From positions 12,144,501 to 12,208,500 of the forward strand of contig NC_012870.2 of assembly GCF_000003195.3 (NCBI RefSeq): a DNA stretch of 64,000 nt, given 5' to 3'. Below are positions 1-10,560 of the stretch, piece after piece. This DNA is from Sorghum bicolor (taxonomy: Eukaryota; Streptophyta; Magnoliopsida; Poales; Poaceae). Numbering within the stretch: position 1 is the stretch's first letter; every line of letters starts with the position of its first letter. The notes under the pieces are model-generated. The model was given only the letters and a program-made list of their open reading frames with translations. It was not told the DNA's origin and made no database searches. The position numbers and the translations under genes are program-made.

Positions 1-1
1 G

Positions 2-1015
2 GCCGCCGGCGATGACCCCGGGAAGGTGCCCAGGGACACCCGCATCGGGAAGCTCCGCATCCGGCTGTCCACGCTGGACACCAACCGGGTGTACGCCAAC
101 ACCTTCGCGCTGACGGCGGTGCACCCGGTGGGCGTGCGCAAGATGGGGGAGCTGGAGCTGGCGATCCGCTTCACCTGCCCGTCGTGGCTGACGCTGATGC
201 AGGCGTACGGCAGCCCGCTGCTGCCCCGGATGCACTACGTGAAGCCGCTGGGCGCCGCGCAGCAGGACGTGCTGCGCCACACGGCGATGCGCATCGTGTC
301 GGGGCGGCTGGCGCGGTCGGAGCCGCCGCTGGGGCCGGAGGTGGTGCAGTACCTGCTGGACACGGACACGCACTCGTGGAGCATGCGGCGGAGCAAGGCC
401 AACTGGTTCCGCGTCGTCGGGTGCCTGTCCCACGTGGCGACGGCGGTGCGGTGGGCGCACCGGGTCCGGACCTGGGCGCACCCGCCGACGACCGTGCTGG
501 TGCACGCGCTGCTGGTGGCCGTGGTGCTGTGCCCGGAGATGATCCTGCCCACCGTGTGCCTGTACCTGTTCCTGGTGCTGCTGTGGCGGTACCGCGCGCG
601 GCCGCGGCAGCCGACGGGGATGGACCCGCGGCTGTCGCACGTGGACAGCGTGAGCCCCGACGAGCTGGACGAGGAGTTCGACGGCCTCCCCTCGGCGCGC
701 CCCGCCGACGTGGTGCGGATGCGGTACGACCGGCTGCGCGCCGTGGCCGGGCGCGCGCAGACGCTGCTGGGCGACGTGGCGGCGCAGGGGGAGCGCGTGG
801 AGGCGCTGCTGTCGTGGCGGGACCCGCGCGCGACGGCGGTGTTCGCGGTGGTGTGCCTGCTGGCGGCGCTGGTGCTGTACGCGGTGCCCTTCAAGGTGCT
901 GCTGCTGGGGATGGGGTTCTACTACCTCCGCCACCCCAGGTTCCGGGGCGACATGCCCTCCGCCGGCTTCAACTTCTTCCGCCGCCTGCCGTCGCTCTCC
1001 GACCGGGTCCTCTAG
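2..1015 (+). CDS. MCTP/QUIRKY-type C2-domain and transmembrane protein, C-terminal part
   Basis: The reading frame is open from the left edge to a TAG at 1013-1015 and gives 337 residues. The N-terminal C2 domains lie outside the window. The visible part begins in the stretch just after the last C2 domain (GKLRIRLSTL, then NTFALTAVHPVGVRKMGELE) and runs through the conserved plant MCTP C-terminal region (PRT_C), with LMQAYGSPLLPRMHYVKPLG, LDTDTHSWSMRRSKANWFR and the ending GFNFFRRLPSLSDRVL. Two hydrophobic stretches, near residues 165-200 and 280-312 of the visible part, fit the paired C-terminal membrane segments. In this family the proteins tether ER to plasma membrane, often at plasmodesmata, and some move florigen or receptor kinases; which member this is cannot be told without the N-terminus. 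The coding sequence is very GC-rich, which opens false long frames on both strands. Confidence 0.93.
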   Translation, partial: AAGDDPGKVPRDTRIGKLRIRLSTLDTNRVYANTFALTAVHPVGVRKMGELELAIRFTCPSWLTLMQAYGSPLLPRMHYVKPLGAAQQDVLRHTAMRIVSGRLARSEPPLGPEVVQYLLDTDTHSWSMRRSKANWFRVVGCLSHVATAVRWAHRVRTWAHPPTTVLVHALLVAVVLCPEMILPTVCLYLFLVLLWRYRARPRQPTGMDPRLSHVDSVSPDELDEEFDGLPSARPADVVRMRYDRLRAVAGRAQTLLGDVAAQGERVEALLSWRDPRATAVFAVVCLLAALVLYAVPFKVLLLGMGFYYLRHPRFRGDMPSAGFNFFRRLPSLSDRVL

Positions 1016-1638
1016 ACTCAGAGAGCATGCTCAAATTGCTCTCTACCTCTGCTACTTGCTGATCGCTGATCAGTCTAGTTCGTTTTCTTGATCGTTTCAC
1101 CATCTTTCCCTTCTCCGTGTAATCTGCTCGTGTCAGATTGCCTTGTTTTTTATCGGTTGTTGCAGTCAGCAGCAAGCCTCGGCTGATGAGGCTTCCTGGT
1201 CGATGTTGGCAACATCAATCAATAACAATAATAATAATAATGTCTATTGTATTCATTCGTTCATTCATATGATCAGGCGTCGTCTCCGTTTTTGCGTTTT
1301 GGGGTTCATGCGGTGGTGATCGTCGTTGTAGGGTGAAAAATTGACCGTTGTATCGCACCAGTCAAGAACACTGCTGCATTGAATTCCAATCAGAAAAAAT
1401 TCTTGCTCTACCAACAATAGTACTTCGTTTGGTACAGTACTACGCAACTGATTTTGTTACATTCTTTCGTCTCCAGTCATGAATTCATGTTGAGGATAGC
1501 ACATGGATGGTCCCAACTTGTACAGCAGGATGTTTTCCCAATAGGATCAGAAATTAGATGCTACAGCTCCCGATCTGGACCAAAGGGAAGGAGCATAAAT
1601 GAAAAATGCAATTTCAACGGAACTGCCAGAGCATCTGA
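1016..1638. other. 3' flank of the MCTP gene
   Basis: Base composition switches at once from GC-rich coding to AT-rich sequence. AATAATAATAATAATAATG near 1223-1241 could hold the polyadenylation region. No coding pattern is convincing here. Confidence 0.5.
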
Positions 1639-1818
1639 GGCCTTGTTTAGTTCCCAAAAAATTTTGCAAAATTTTTTCAGATTCCCCGTCACATCAAATC
1701 TTTAGACCGAGACGAATCTTTTGAGTTTAGTTAGTACATGATTGGATAATATTTGTCAAATACAAACGAAAGTGGTACTATTCCTATTTTGCAAAAAATT
1801 TTGGAACTAAACAAGGCC
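1639..1818. mobile_element. Tourist-like MITE (GGCCTTGTTTAGTT family), copy 1
   Basis: The left end is GGCCTTGTTTAGTTCC and the right end is its inverted form GGAACTAAACAAGGCC. A 3-bp direct repeat TGA lies on each side (1636-1638 and 1819-1821). A 3-bp target duplication with these termini fits the PIF/Harbinger (Tourist) group. At 180 bp it is shorter than the 242-bp copies elsewhere in the window, so it has an internal deletion. Confidence 0.85.
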
Positions 1819-4110
1819 TGAGATTTTCAGTAGAACATTTGAGGCTTTTCGGTTTGGTATTGGAAGGGTGATTTTCTCCACAGGAAATCCAACAGTTTCC
1901 CGTGATATCCACACGTTAGAATTGAACAGCAAATGCCCTTTGTTAAGCTAGTACTATAGGAATGCACCGAAATAGGCCAAAGGATCTGGACAGGACATCC
2001 AGCAGAATCTCTGAATCTGCATGAGCATCACATCGAACAAAGGCCACTGGTTCTGAGTCCTCACCAGTCAGCACATGCATAATCAGAGCGTGCACTTTCT
2101 GAACCCACCATGCTCACGACATAACCTAAACACAATACTGCAGGAGTATATACACATAAAAAACTGCAAGACGCAGATCAATTCAGCTGATCAGAACGGG
2201 CGCAAGCCACTTACCGCGCACTCGCATCGACCTGCGTGGCCGAGCCGAGAGCGAGGCGCCGTGATCGTGTCGTGTGCGCGTCTCTGCAAAAAGCTCGCGA
2301 GCTTTTTGTCAGGAGCCGAGTGCTCCATCGCGGTTCTAGTCGGCAACGAGAGGGTCCGGGAGAGCTCATGTGATCATGTGCCCTGTGACTGTGGGTGAGT
2401 CATCACAATTCATAGGGGCTGCCAAGACATGTCCATTTTCTACTGCCAAAGTGCCAACACAAACACCATCACTTCATCAGGTAATATATATATATACTGT
2501 ATGTTGCTCACATGGCATCATCATCGATGTGGAACACAAGGTAATACTTAGTAGTGGTCCGCCTTGCTCGTCATCAAAGATCTAAAGCGTGGTGACTGAC
2601 TGGTGAGGCGGCCATCGCCGGTTGAAAACCGAGTGGAGGTCAGATGGCAGCAGCTGGTGATGGGCCTGAAAATCCAACAGAGAAAAAAAGATGCTTTGCT
2701 GAAAAATAATCTACTGCTGCTACAACAATTGTTGGTGTACTAGCCTAGCGATCAGATTTCAGATCTGCCGTACGGGTGCGCATTGTACGCATACGGGAAA
2801 AGGCACAAGGCAGCTGCTTCACGTGAGCGAGCCTTTTGCTTCATATGGCAGACAGGATTTCAGAACAAGGAGATGATAAGAATACAGATATGGTGGACTG
2901 TTATATATGTCATCCTGGTATTATCGTTTCGGGACCGTGGGGAGTCATCACTCTCTGGTCGTTTCGTTTCGTGTGAGACAGTCACCAGAGTGCTGAGAGT
3001 ACGTGCACGCACTGAAAATGATGGCAAAGGCACTACCACTGCCCCACTGGCGGCCCGCCTGAAGGATCCTGGACCTGGAGACATGACACGGATCACGATT
3101 GGGCCCCCAGCGTGCAACGGGGGGGCTGAGCGGCAGCGGCCTTGCCTTGCTCGTCTGCTTTTCTGCTCTTTTTATGACTGGGGTCACGAAGGACGAACGT
3201 GCGTGGATTGTTTCTGGAGCACAACTCATCTGCTGCATCAATGGCAACGCAGTGGCGGCGTGACGGCTGTGCTCTGCAAATGGTCCAGCCGTCCAGGCCT
3301 CCAACTCCAAACCCAAGTGTCCGCTGACCATGCATCAGCCATATGAAGGCATGAAGCAATGGCCAATATGCAACTGGCTCTTGCTTTATCGGATGATTGT
3401 GATTTGATAGGAGTAAAATCCATATCTGGTTCTTCACCTTGTTTCACTGTGTTGTACCGGTCCATGATCTTTTAAAATATATCATCAGAGTGCTAATTGA
3501 CTGTTAAGATCTCAGTTACGTATCCGAAACGGGTCTTTTGGTATCCTCAAGAATGATTGTAAGTCCATCTTCTAAGGTTTTCTTTGGTAATAACCAGTAA
3601 AACTTCAAGCTTTGGGTCTTTTGGCCTAACTGTTCCACAGTCATCAAACCACAAAGGCAACAAAGTATCTTGCATCTAAATGATCATATCAGTTGACCTT
3701 CTCGTTTGCGTACACTCTAAGATGATCAAAATCAACAAAAACCCCCCATTGTAAACCTCAACAGTGACCTCCAATTTCCTACATTTTTCACAACAAAATT
3801 AGCTGCTAAAGTATCGCAAAACCCTAACCAAAATAATCCTAATCGAAAATCCGTCATGGCACTTTGATAGTCTGTACTCTGTAGATTCATTAAAATGAAT
3901 GGTCACTTTGATAGTTCAAGGATGAAATTTAGTCCAAAAGTTAAATTTTAAGGACCGAAGTGACTATTTTGAGCTTATCAACCGAATCTGCCAGCCATTC
4001 AGTATTATTTTTCTCTCACAATAAATCAACGAATAGTACTTTCATTCATAACTTTTGTGCCAAGCAAACAGACTCAACATCGAGAGATGAAAACGCCATG
4101 ACACTGGATT
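1819..4110. other. Non-coding region
   Basis: About 2.3 kb without a supported gene. Frames of 60-190 codons exist around 2075-3440 on both strands, but they overlap each other and none resembles a known protein. A GC-richer patch at 2200-2400 carries a perfect palindrome. The stretch 3700-4020 is AT-rich and looks like worn repeat DNA. Confidence 0.45.
2287..2308. repeat. Perfect 22-bp palindrome
   Basis: The right half is the exact reverse complement of the left half, CAAAAAGCTCG, with no spacer. It sits in a small GC-rich patch far from any supported gene. It could form a short cruciform or be a dimeric protein site; nothing around it points to a function. Confidence 0.8.
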
Positions 4111-5378
4111 GGAGTTTTTTTGGATATAGAACATTATGAAAACTAGACTTCGAAGATATGTCATCCCACAAAAGGGCTTCGACAGCCTGCCATTATGAAA
4201 CGCGACACAATCGCTAGAATGTCATCGGATGGATTTTGGAGCCTTTTATCCCTCTTCTGCGCTGCTTTTGTCTCTTTTCTTTCAATGGCTCCCTACTCGG
4301 ACGGAACGGAGTCGCTAGAAACAATTCAAGGAGGACCGACCAAGGGAGCTGTCTCGGGCGAGGAGCTCCGCACGGCAAGTGCCCCCCGTCCCCCCCCCCC
4401 CCACACCCCCTCGACAAGCCACTCGGCGAGTGCCCCTCCACACCCCGTTCCGGTCAACTCCCTGACGGTGCCATCCCTTCTATCGATGTTGTGACCTTCC
4501 CCATGGACCGCAGATGGGGTGATATTATTCGGTATGATTTCTCTTTCTTTTAATGTTTGTATTCCTCTAACTCAATTTGGGAAGCCAATACAGTGATCTC
4601 GTCCAATAGGTTTCTAACACAGTATAGTTACTCTTTCTAATTTCTTCAGGCTCGATCCAGAGCCCGAGGATAGTGTAGAGGCAGTAGAAAATTGGAGATG
4701 TTGGTAGCAATGATAAGCTTGTAGAACATGTTGTAGAAAGAGGTAGCATGTGATGTACTGGGTAGTTCACAAGAAGCATGTGGTTTCCTTGTCAGGTCAC
4801 CTGCAAGCTCCTCCTCAATCACATGGGAGGCCGCAGGGCGTGTGGGAGCGGGCGGCTGTGGGTGAGTGGATGGGCGTTGGAAGGGCAACGAGCGTGCAAA
4901 GGCCGGCGGGCGGGAGTGTGGGAATTGGCGGTGGGGAGCGGGTGCGGAGGGCTAGCTCGGCGACAGAGAAGAAGGAGCTCAGCTCGATCCACTTCTTGTC
5001 ACGCTCACGCTCTCCATTCCGTCGGAGCAGGGACCAGTGGAACAAATAAACAAGGCAAGGGCAGATGGGAGATAAAAAGGCTTCAAAATTCATCAAATGG
5101 CATTCTAGCGATGTGTCGCGCTCATGGAAAAAAATAGTCTGCTATTTTTGTCGCTATAACCCGAAATAACTTGAAAAATTATGCCGCTATTTGCGTTCAT
5201 GCACAATTTTACCGCTAAAGTACGCTAATTATGGTTTATAAAATGCTAAATACCTTGGTCTTAGCTCGCTATTTAAAACATGTATCGCGTTTCATAATAG
5301 CAGCCTGGCGAAGCCCCATTGCTGGACGATATATCTTTGAAGCCCAGTTTTCATAATGGTTTATAGCCGAAAAGCTCC
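4111..5378. mobile_element. Long-TIR Mutator-like element, non-autonomous
   Basis: The left arm, about 4111-4310, is repeated in inverted form at the right, about 4985-5378. Shared blocks include CATTATGAAAAC, TTATGAAACGCGA, CGCTAGAATG, GATGAATTTTGAAGCC/GATGGATTTTGGAGCC and TCGGACGGAA/TCCGACGGAA. Arms of roughly 180-200 bp are typical of Mutator-like elements. The flanks ACTGGAT and ACTCGAT may be a worn target duplication. The interior at 4320-4980 is GC-rich with a C-tract and could be captured host DNA, but no source gene was recognised. The right arm is split by a younger insertion at 5121-5280. Confidence 0.72.
5121..5280. mobile_element. Small element nested in the right arm of the Mutator-like element
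   Basis: About 160 bp interrupt the inverted-repeat arm. TGTGTCGCG (5112-5120) stands before it and TGTATCGCG (5281-5289) after it, a 9-bp duplication with one mismatch. Removing the insert restores continuous pairing with the left arm. The insert contains repeated GCTATTT/CGCTAT words, as in a common grass element whose end resembles TGTTTTAAATAGCG. Class uncertain (hAT or Mutator). Confidence 0.6.
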
Positions 5379-5458
5379 ACTCGATCATATTGTTTGTTCG
5401 ACTTCACGTCCATCTGGATGATGGCTGCATGCGACGCAGGCCACCCTTCTACGCTCTG

Positions 5459-5690
5459 GGTCTTATTTACTTCCAAAAGATTTTACAAAATAGAAATAAT
5501 ACCACTTTTATTTGTATTTGACAAATATTGTTTAATTATAGACTAACTAGTTTTAAAAGATTCGTCTCGTAAATTATAAATAAACTATGTAATTAGTTAT
5601 TTTTTATTTATATTTAATGCTTTATGCATGTGGCCCAAGATTCTATGACGAAGAATGTGAAAAAATTTACAAAATTTTTTGGAAACGTGC
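5459..5690. mobile_element. Degenerate Tourist-like MITE of the GGCCTTGTTTAGTT family
   Basis: The order of motifs matches the good copies: GGTCTTATTTACTTCC at the left, TTTGACAAATATTG, a block like AAAAGATTCGTCTCGTAAATT, ATATTTAATGCTTTATGCATG, and AAAATTTTTTGGAAAC at the right. Both termini are mutated and no clear target duplication remains, so it is older than copies 1, 2 and 4. Confidence 0.6.
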
Positions 5691-7312
5691 TGCAACCAGC
5701 CAGCGCAATCCAACTCCACAGCACGTCACCAAGGATGGTACGTACGAGTGCTCCGTCGCTTTTCCCGGCGTTGCCCATCACTTGGGACGCGCTGGAATCA
5801 CCTCGCCTCGCCGGAATCACCATTCACCTCCGGATCTAGAGCCATCGATCACGTGTTTATTTTTTCATGGCATGGTGATCCGATACATTAGAATAAATGC
5901 ATCATAATATATAAATGAGCTATAAAGTTGCGGTCATGCTTGTAGTTTTTCTTCCTGGTCTTTTAGGGATGGTGCTTGTACCAATTTTGGTGCCTCACCC
6001 AAACTAATATATGCATTACTTTTTATATATTAATTCTACATCATTTTCTAACTCCATCAGTGTTCCCATATTAAAATCATGAAATGGATCTCTTGGATGG
6101 AAAGTGGGCTGAGCAACCAAAACCAATTTATTTGCTTCATCTTTTTCATAAATATTAATTATCAAACATCAGAGAAAGAAAAAAAGTCTAATCCTAGAAT
6201 CTAGACAAACTAGTAAAGAAAGAACCACAAAATTGAAGATAATTAGGATGCTCATACTGACCAAAATTGGAAGAATAGAGAACCTTAGAAGTTGCTTACT
6301 TTAACTTTTGAAGGATGAACATAATAGAGAAGATCACAGTTAGGGCAACAGAGCGGAATATGATGTGCTCTTGGTGCCCTTGACCCTAAGGCTACATGCT
6401 TAGCCAGCGCACAACAATGTCCATGACCGATCGGCCACGGTCGATGACCAATGACAATAGGTCACCATCCACCGGAGTTCGCGCTGTCACCAAGGGGAGG
6501 TGATGCGTCGACAGTTTCATGTGAGTCGAAGTGACTGCGAGTTGCCGATGATTCCATGCGGACGGGAGCCTCGCTGATATTGGGCTATGTGTTGGAGAGT
6601 TGTGGGTTGTTGTGACCTCTCTTGGTCGACTCAGCAGAGTTGTGGGTGCAGACGTTTAGATTCAGAAGTACGAATGTCGTAGAAACATACATACTATAGC
6701 GTATTTCGTATTTTGGTCTGGGTGGTCTGGGTGCGGCCGCACCAGTACCTCCTACATGGATCCGCCCATGTCTCTGATGGCGACGCGGAGATGGCTCGGC
6801 TCGGCAGCGCCAGCGCGACGGGAGGAGCAGAGCGTCACCTTTGCCGAAGTGCGCGCGGCGGGGGAGCTGCAGCAAGTCGTAGGCGAACGAATCGCTGCTG
6901 CAGCCTGTCTGCAGGGGTAAAACAGACCATTCCCCATGGGTGATGGTATTCTCTCTTGCATGCCGGCGCCGCCTGTTTCTCTCACGCAGAGTCGCAGAGG
7001 AGCCGCATTGTTGCTTGCTTCCTCGTCGTCTTCCATCTCTCTCGCGCGCGCCCCCTGTGTTCCCGTCCTTCATTCCTTCCCTCCCTCTCCTGCTGCTCCT
7101 CACCCTCGGATCGATCGAGCGCTATCATGGCCCTCTTGTGGATCAGCTGCTACCGCACATGACCCTGGGGGGCAGGGGGGTGCTGTGCTGTGCTGCGCGC
7201 CGGCGAACGACTACATGGCCTTTCTCGTTGTCGTTGATTCCTTCTTGTTTTCCGCCCTCTGTTCTGCCTCGCCTCGCCTCTTTCCGACCGCCTCTGCGTC
7301 CTAGCGGCGGCT
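5691..7312. other. Intergenic region and probable upstream/5'UTR of the PPR gene
   Basis: AT-rich to about 6300, then increasingly GC-rich towards the PPR start codon. Open frames at 6585-7300 lie on both strands and reflect base composition only. The CT-rich stretch at 7020-7110 is typical of a plant 5' leader or core promoter, but no TATA box stands out. Confidence 0.4.
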
Positions 7313-9259
7313 ATGGCAAGTACAGCGCTGAAGAAGCTCGCCACCGGACCGCATGACGCCAGAAGAGAGGAGATCATCCGCCTCTGCTCCACTGGCCGCG
7401 TCAAGGAGGCTCTCCACGGCCGGTTCCGCGAGTACCTGTGGTCAGAGCCTGGCCTCTTCTCCCACATCTTCCGGGCGTGCCGCGCCCTCCCGCTCCTCCG
7501 CCAGCTCCACGCCTTCGCCGCCACGTCCGGCGCCGCCGCCGACCGGTTCACGGCGAACCACCTCCTCCTCGGCTACGCCGACCTGGGCGACTTCCCCGCC
7601 GCGCGCGCTCTGTTCGACAGAATCCCTAAGCGGAACGTCATGTCCTGGAACATTCTCATCGGCGGGTACATCAAGAACGGTGACCTGGAGACTGCGCGGA
7701 AGCTGTTCGACGAAATGCCCGCGAGGAACGTGGCTACGTGGAATGCCATGATCGCTGGACTCACCGACTCAGGACTCAATGAGGAGAGCCTGGGGTTCTT
7801 CCTTGCCATGCGGAGGGAGGGAATGCAGCCTGATGAGTTTGGTCTTGGGAGCTTGTTTCGGTGCTGTTCCGGGCTCAGGGACGTTGTGTCTGGGCGGCAG
7901 GTCCACGCGTATGTTGTGCGGTCTGGACTGGACAGGGACATGTGCGTTGGGAGCTCCTTGGCACACATGTATATGCGGTGTGGTTTTCTCCGAGAAGGGG
8001 AGGCTGCTCTCCAAGCATTGCCTCTGCTCAACACTGTGTCGTGCAATACCATAATCGCTGGAAGAACACAGAATGGAGACTCAGAGGGAGCACTAGAGTA
8101 TTTCTGCATGATGAGAGGTGCTGGTGTGGAAGCAAATGCAGTCACGTTTGTCAGCGCCATTAGTTCTTGCTCGGACTTGGCAGCCCTTGCGCAAGGTCAG
8201 CAGGTTCATGCACAGGTTATCAGAGCTGGAGTTGACGAGGTTGTGCCAGTCATGACTTCTCTTGTGCATATGTACTCTCGATGCGGGTGCTTAGGTGACT
8301 CAGAAAGGGTTTGCCTTGGGTACAGTGGTACAGATCTTGTCCTTTGCAGTGCGATGATCTCAGCTTATGGATTCCATGGGCATGGACAGAAGGCAGTTAG
8401 TCTGTTCAAACAGATGATAGCTGGAGGGGCAGAACCCAATGAGGTTACTTTCTTGACCTTGCTATATGCATGCAGCCATAGTGGTCTTAAAGATGAAGGC
8501 ATGAGTTGTTTTGAGCTTATGACTAATACTTATGGACTAAAGCCAAGTGTTAAGCACTACACTTGTATTGTGGATCTTCTTGGACGTTCAGGTTGCCTAA
8601 ATGAGGCGGAAGACCTTATCCTGTCAATGCCTGTGCAACCTGATGGGGTCATATGGAAGACACTACTGTCTGCATGTAAGATTCAGAAAAATTTCGACAT
8701 GGCCGAGAGGATAGCAGAACGTGTCATTGAATTGGACCCTCATGATTCTGCATCTTATGTTCTTCTATCAAATATTCGAGCTACCTGCAGCAGATGGGAG
8801 GATGTTAGAAAGGTAAGAAAAACCATGAGGGAACAGAACGTGAGGAAAGAGCCTGGAGTTAGCTGGGTGGAGCTTAAGGGCCAGATTCACCAATTCTGCA
8901 CCGGAGATAAATCCCATTCAAGGCAAAGGGAGATTGATGAATGCTTGGAAGAAATGATGACCAAAATCAAGCAATGCGGGTATGCACCGGACATGAGCAC
9001 GGTTTTCCATGACATGGAGGATGAGGAGAAAGAAGTTAGTTTGGCTCACCACAGTGAGAAGTTGGCTTTAGCATTTGCTTTTCTGAGCTTACCTGAAGGA
9101 GTTCCTATTCGGGTTATGAAGAATCTACGTGTATGTGATGATTGCCATGTAGCTATTAAGTTGATGTCTAAAGTGACTGGAAGGGAGATTGTGGTCCGAG
9201 ATGTAAGCCGCTTTCACCATTTCAAAGATGGAAAATGCTCTTGTGGAGATTATTGGTGA
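7313..9259 (+). CDS. Pentatricopeptide repeat protein, PLS class with E and DYW domains
   Basis: A single-exon frame of 648 residues. The PPR tract runs from about residue 50 to 480, with typical units such as NVMSWNILIGGYIKNGDLET and NVATWNAMIAGLTDSGLNEE. The E/E+ region follows (EPGVSWVELKGQIHQFCTGD), then a full DYW domain ending exactly in DYW (646-648). The deaminase-like zinc residues are present as HSE (580-582) and CDDC (608-611), so the domain looks intact for C-to-U editing. Proteins of this class usually act in chloroplasts or mitochondria on specific organellar transcripts. The N-terminus is short and not a clear targeting peptide. The order of motifs recalls Arabidopsis At2g41080, but that match is from memory. 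The first ATG was chosen because the PPR pattern and high coding GC begin just after it. Confidence 0.95.
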   Translation: MASTALKKLATGPHDARREEIIRLCSTGRVKEALHGRFREYLWSEPGLFSHIFRACRALPLLRQLHAFAATSGAAADRFTANHLLLGYADLGDFPAARALFDRIPKRNVMSWNILIGGYIKNGDLETARKLFDEMPARNVATWNAMIAGLTDSGLNEESLGFFLAMRREGMQPDEFGLGSLFRCCSGLRDVVSGRQVHAYVVRSGLDRDMCVGSSLAHMYMRCGFLREGEAALQALPLLNTVSCNTIIAGRTQNGDSEGALEYFCMMRGAGVEANAVTFVSAISSCSDLAALAQGQQVHAQVIRAGVDEVVPVMTSLVHMYSRCGCLGDSERVCLGYSGTDLVLCSAMISAYGFHGHGQKAVSLFKQMIAGGAEPNEVTFLTLLYACSHSGLKDEGMSCFELMTNTYGLKPSVKHYTCIVDLLGRSGCLNEAEDLILSMPVQPDGVIWKTLLSACKIQKNFDMAERIAERVIELDPHDSASYVLLSNIRATCSRWEDVRKVRKTMREQNVRKEPGVSWVELKGQIHQFCTGDKSHSRQREIDECLEEMMTKIKQCGYAPDMSTVFHDMEDEEKEVSLAHHSEKLALAFAFLSLPEGVPIRVMKNLRVCDDCHVAIKLMSKVTGREIVVRDVSRFHHFKDGKCSCGDYW

Positions 9260-9594
9260 CAGGAGTAGAGTGCCATGGAAATACTTTTTTTGCCTTAGTT
9301 GAGGGAACAAGACTTCTAGCTCTAACAGGTACATTTCTTTATATATATTTGGTCAAATTTGAGAAAAATGATAATGACATTCCTTTTAGTGTAAAGGGAG
9401 TATAGAATGATGCCTTGAATGCCATTGAAAATCATAACAATCTCTTATGTGCCACTAGAAATTATGACTTCCCTTCGGAAGCTGAGGGAGGATACAACAT
9501 GTAGTAAAGAGCAGATTACTGATATGATGAGAGGAATATCAGAAGAGAAAATTGATACTTGACACGATATTCAACTGAACCTCTCAGTATCACC

Positions 9595-10560
9595 TCATCG
9601 CCTTCTCTTTGTCTGCGCATTTGAAGCTGAGGCAGAGTCCTGATCGGTGACGATCTTTATAAGATCAACAAGGGACCACAGCCTGTCCAGCACCAACCAT
9701 ACAGAGTCTCCACGAGCAACTCCTGGAATTCAAAGCCATGCTGAGACAGGAACTGCAAAAATGATAAGCAGCTGAATATCAGACCAGCAAGAACCAAGTA
9801 ACCATGCAAATCAGACTACTTGTATCAAGGGGAAGATGTAGACCTGGATAGGTTTTGGGATCGCATTTTTAATATATGGCTAGAATCTATCATCTACAAC
9901 AGAATCCACAAGGCAGCAAGCTCGCAAGCCTTTTACACCATCAAATCTACCAAATCCACTGTCTTTAACATCACCGAATGGCAAAGACTTAGCCAGAAAC
10001 ACAAGTAAGCGTTGCATTGCCAGTGTAACACAGAATGTAAAAACACAGGATAGGCATGATGTGATATTGTAACGAAAAAAAATGCTAGACGCTACAGGAT
10101 ACGTGTTTCGGTGTTTACCTGTTAATAGGACAGGTAGAGCATGAATTATACACTTACCTGACACATGTAACTTGAATCAAAATCATTGATTGCTACTACT
10201 TCAGTGTAATTGGGATGCTATTCTGATGGCACGCTTCTGGTTGCGAGAAAAACCAGCCCAACCAATACCATACTTTGAGATTTGAGTCGTTTCCAAGTTT
10301 GATAGCCTCTTCATCAGAACTGAATTTCATGATTTGTAGAATTGGTACAATGTCGATCAAATCCAGCTTACCTCTTCTTGCATAATTTTCACTATGTGAT
10401 TAACATTTACCATGACAGTTGGAGGGAAAAACTGATCAACTGCATCTTCACCAAGATTGCCAAAGCTCAATCTGACGGCAATTTCGGCACCTTTGTCTAA
10501 AGCATCATTAACAAGATTCTGAAGTTTCTCAAAGTGTTCTATCGTACAGATTGCACCCAA
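9595..10560 (-). pseudogene. ALDH22-type aldehyde dehydrogenase, C-terminal fragment, disrupted
   Basis: Read on the minus strand, several exon-like blocks match the end of plant ALDH22: (1) 10560-10380, [20 protein letters not shown] and [11 protein letters not shown]; (2) about 10370-10160, IMKFSSDEEAIKL, then a frameshift and AIRIASQL and [10 protein letters not shown] with in-frame stops; (3) about 9990-9860, [27 protein letters not shown], then a premature stop followed by PYIKNAIPKPIQ; (4) about 9745-9595, QHGFEFQELLVETLYG, a frameshift, and a lysine/arginine-rich end at a TGA. Introns with GT...AG edges remain between blocks, so this came from a DNA copy, not an mRNA. The catalytic N-terminal two thirds is absent and the gene cannot make a working enzyme. 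Confidence 0.85.

Noticed and set aside
184..1062. 292-codon frame in the second reading frame of the MCTP gene
   Set aside because: Ala/Gly/Arg-rich translation caused by high GC at third positions; the other frame is clearly MCTP.
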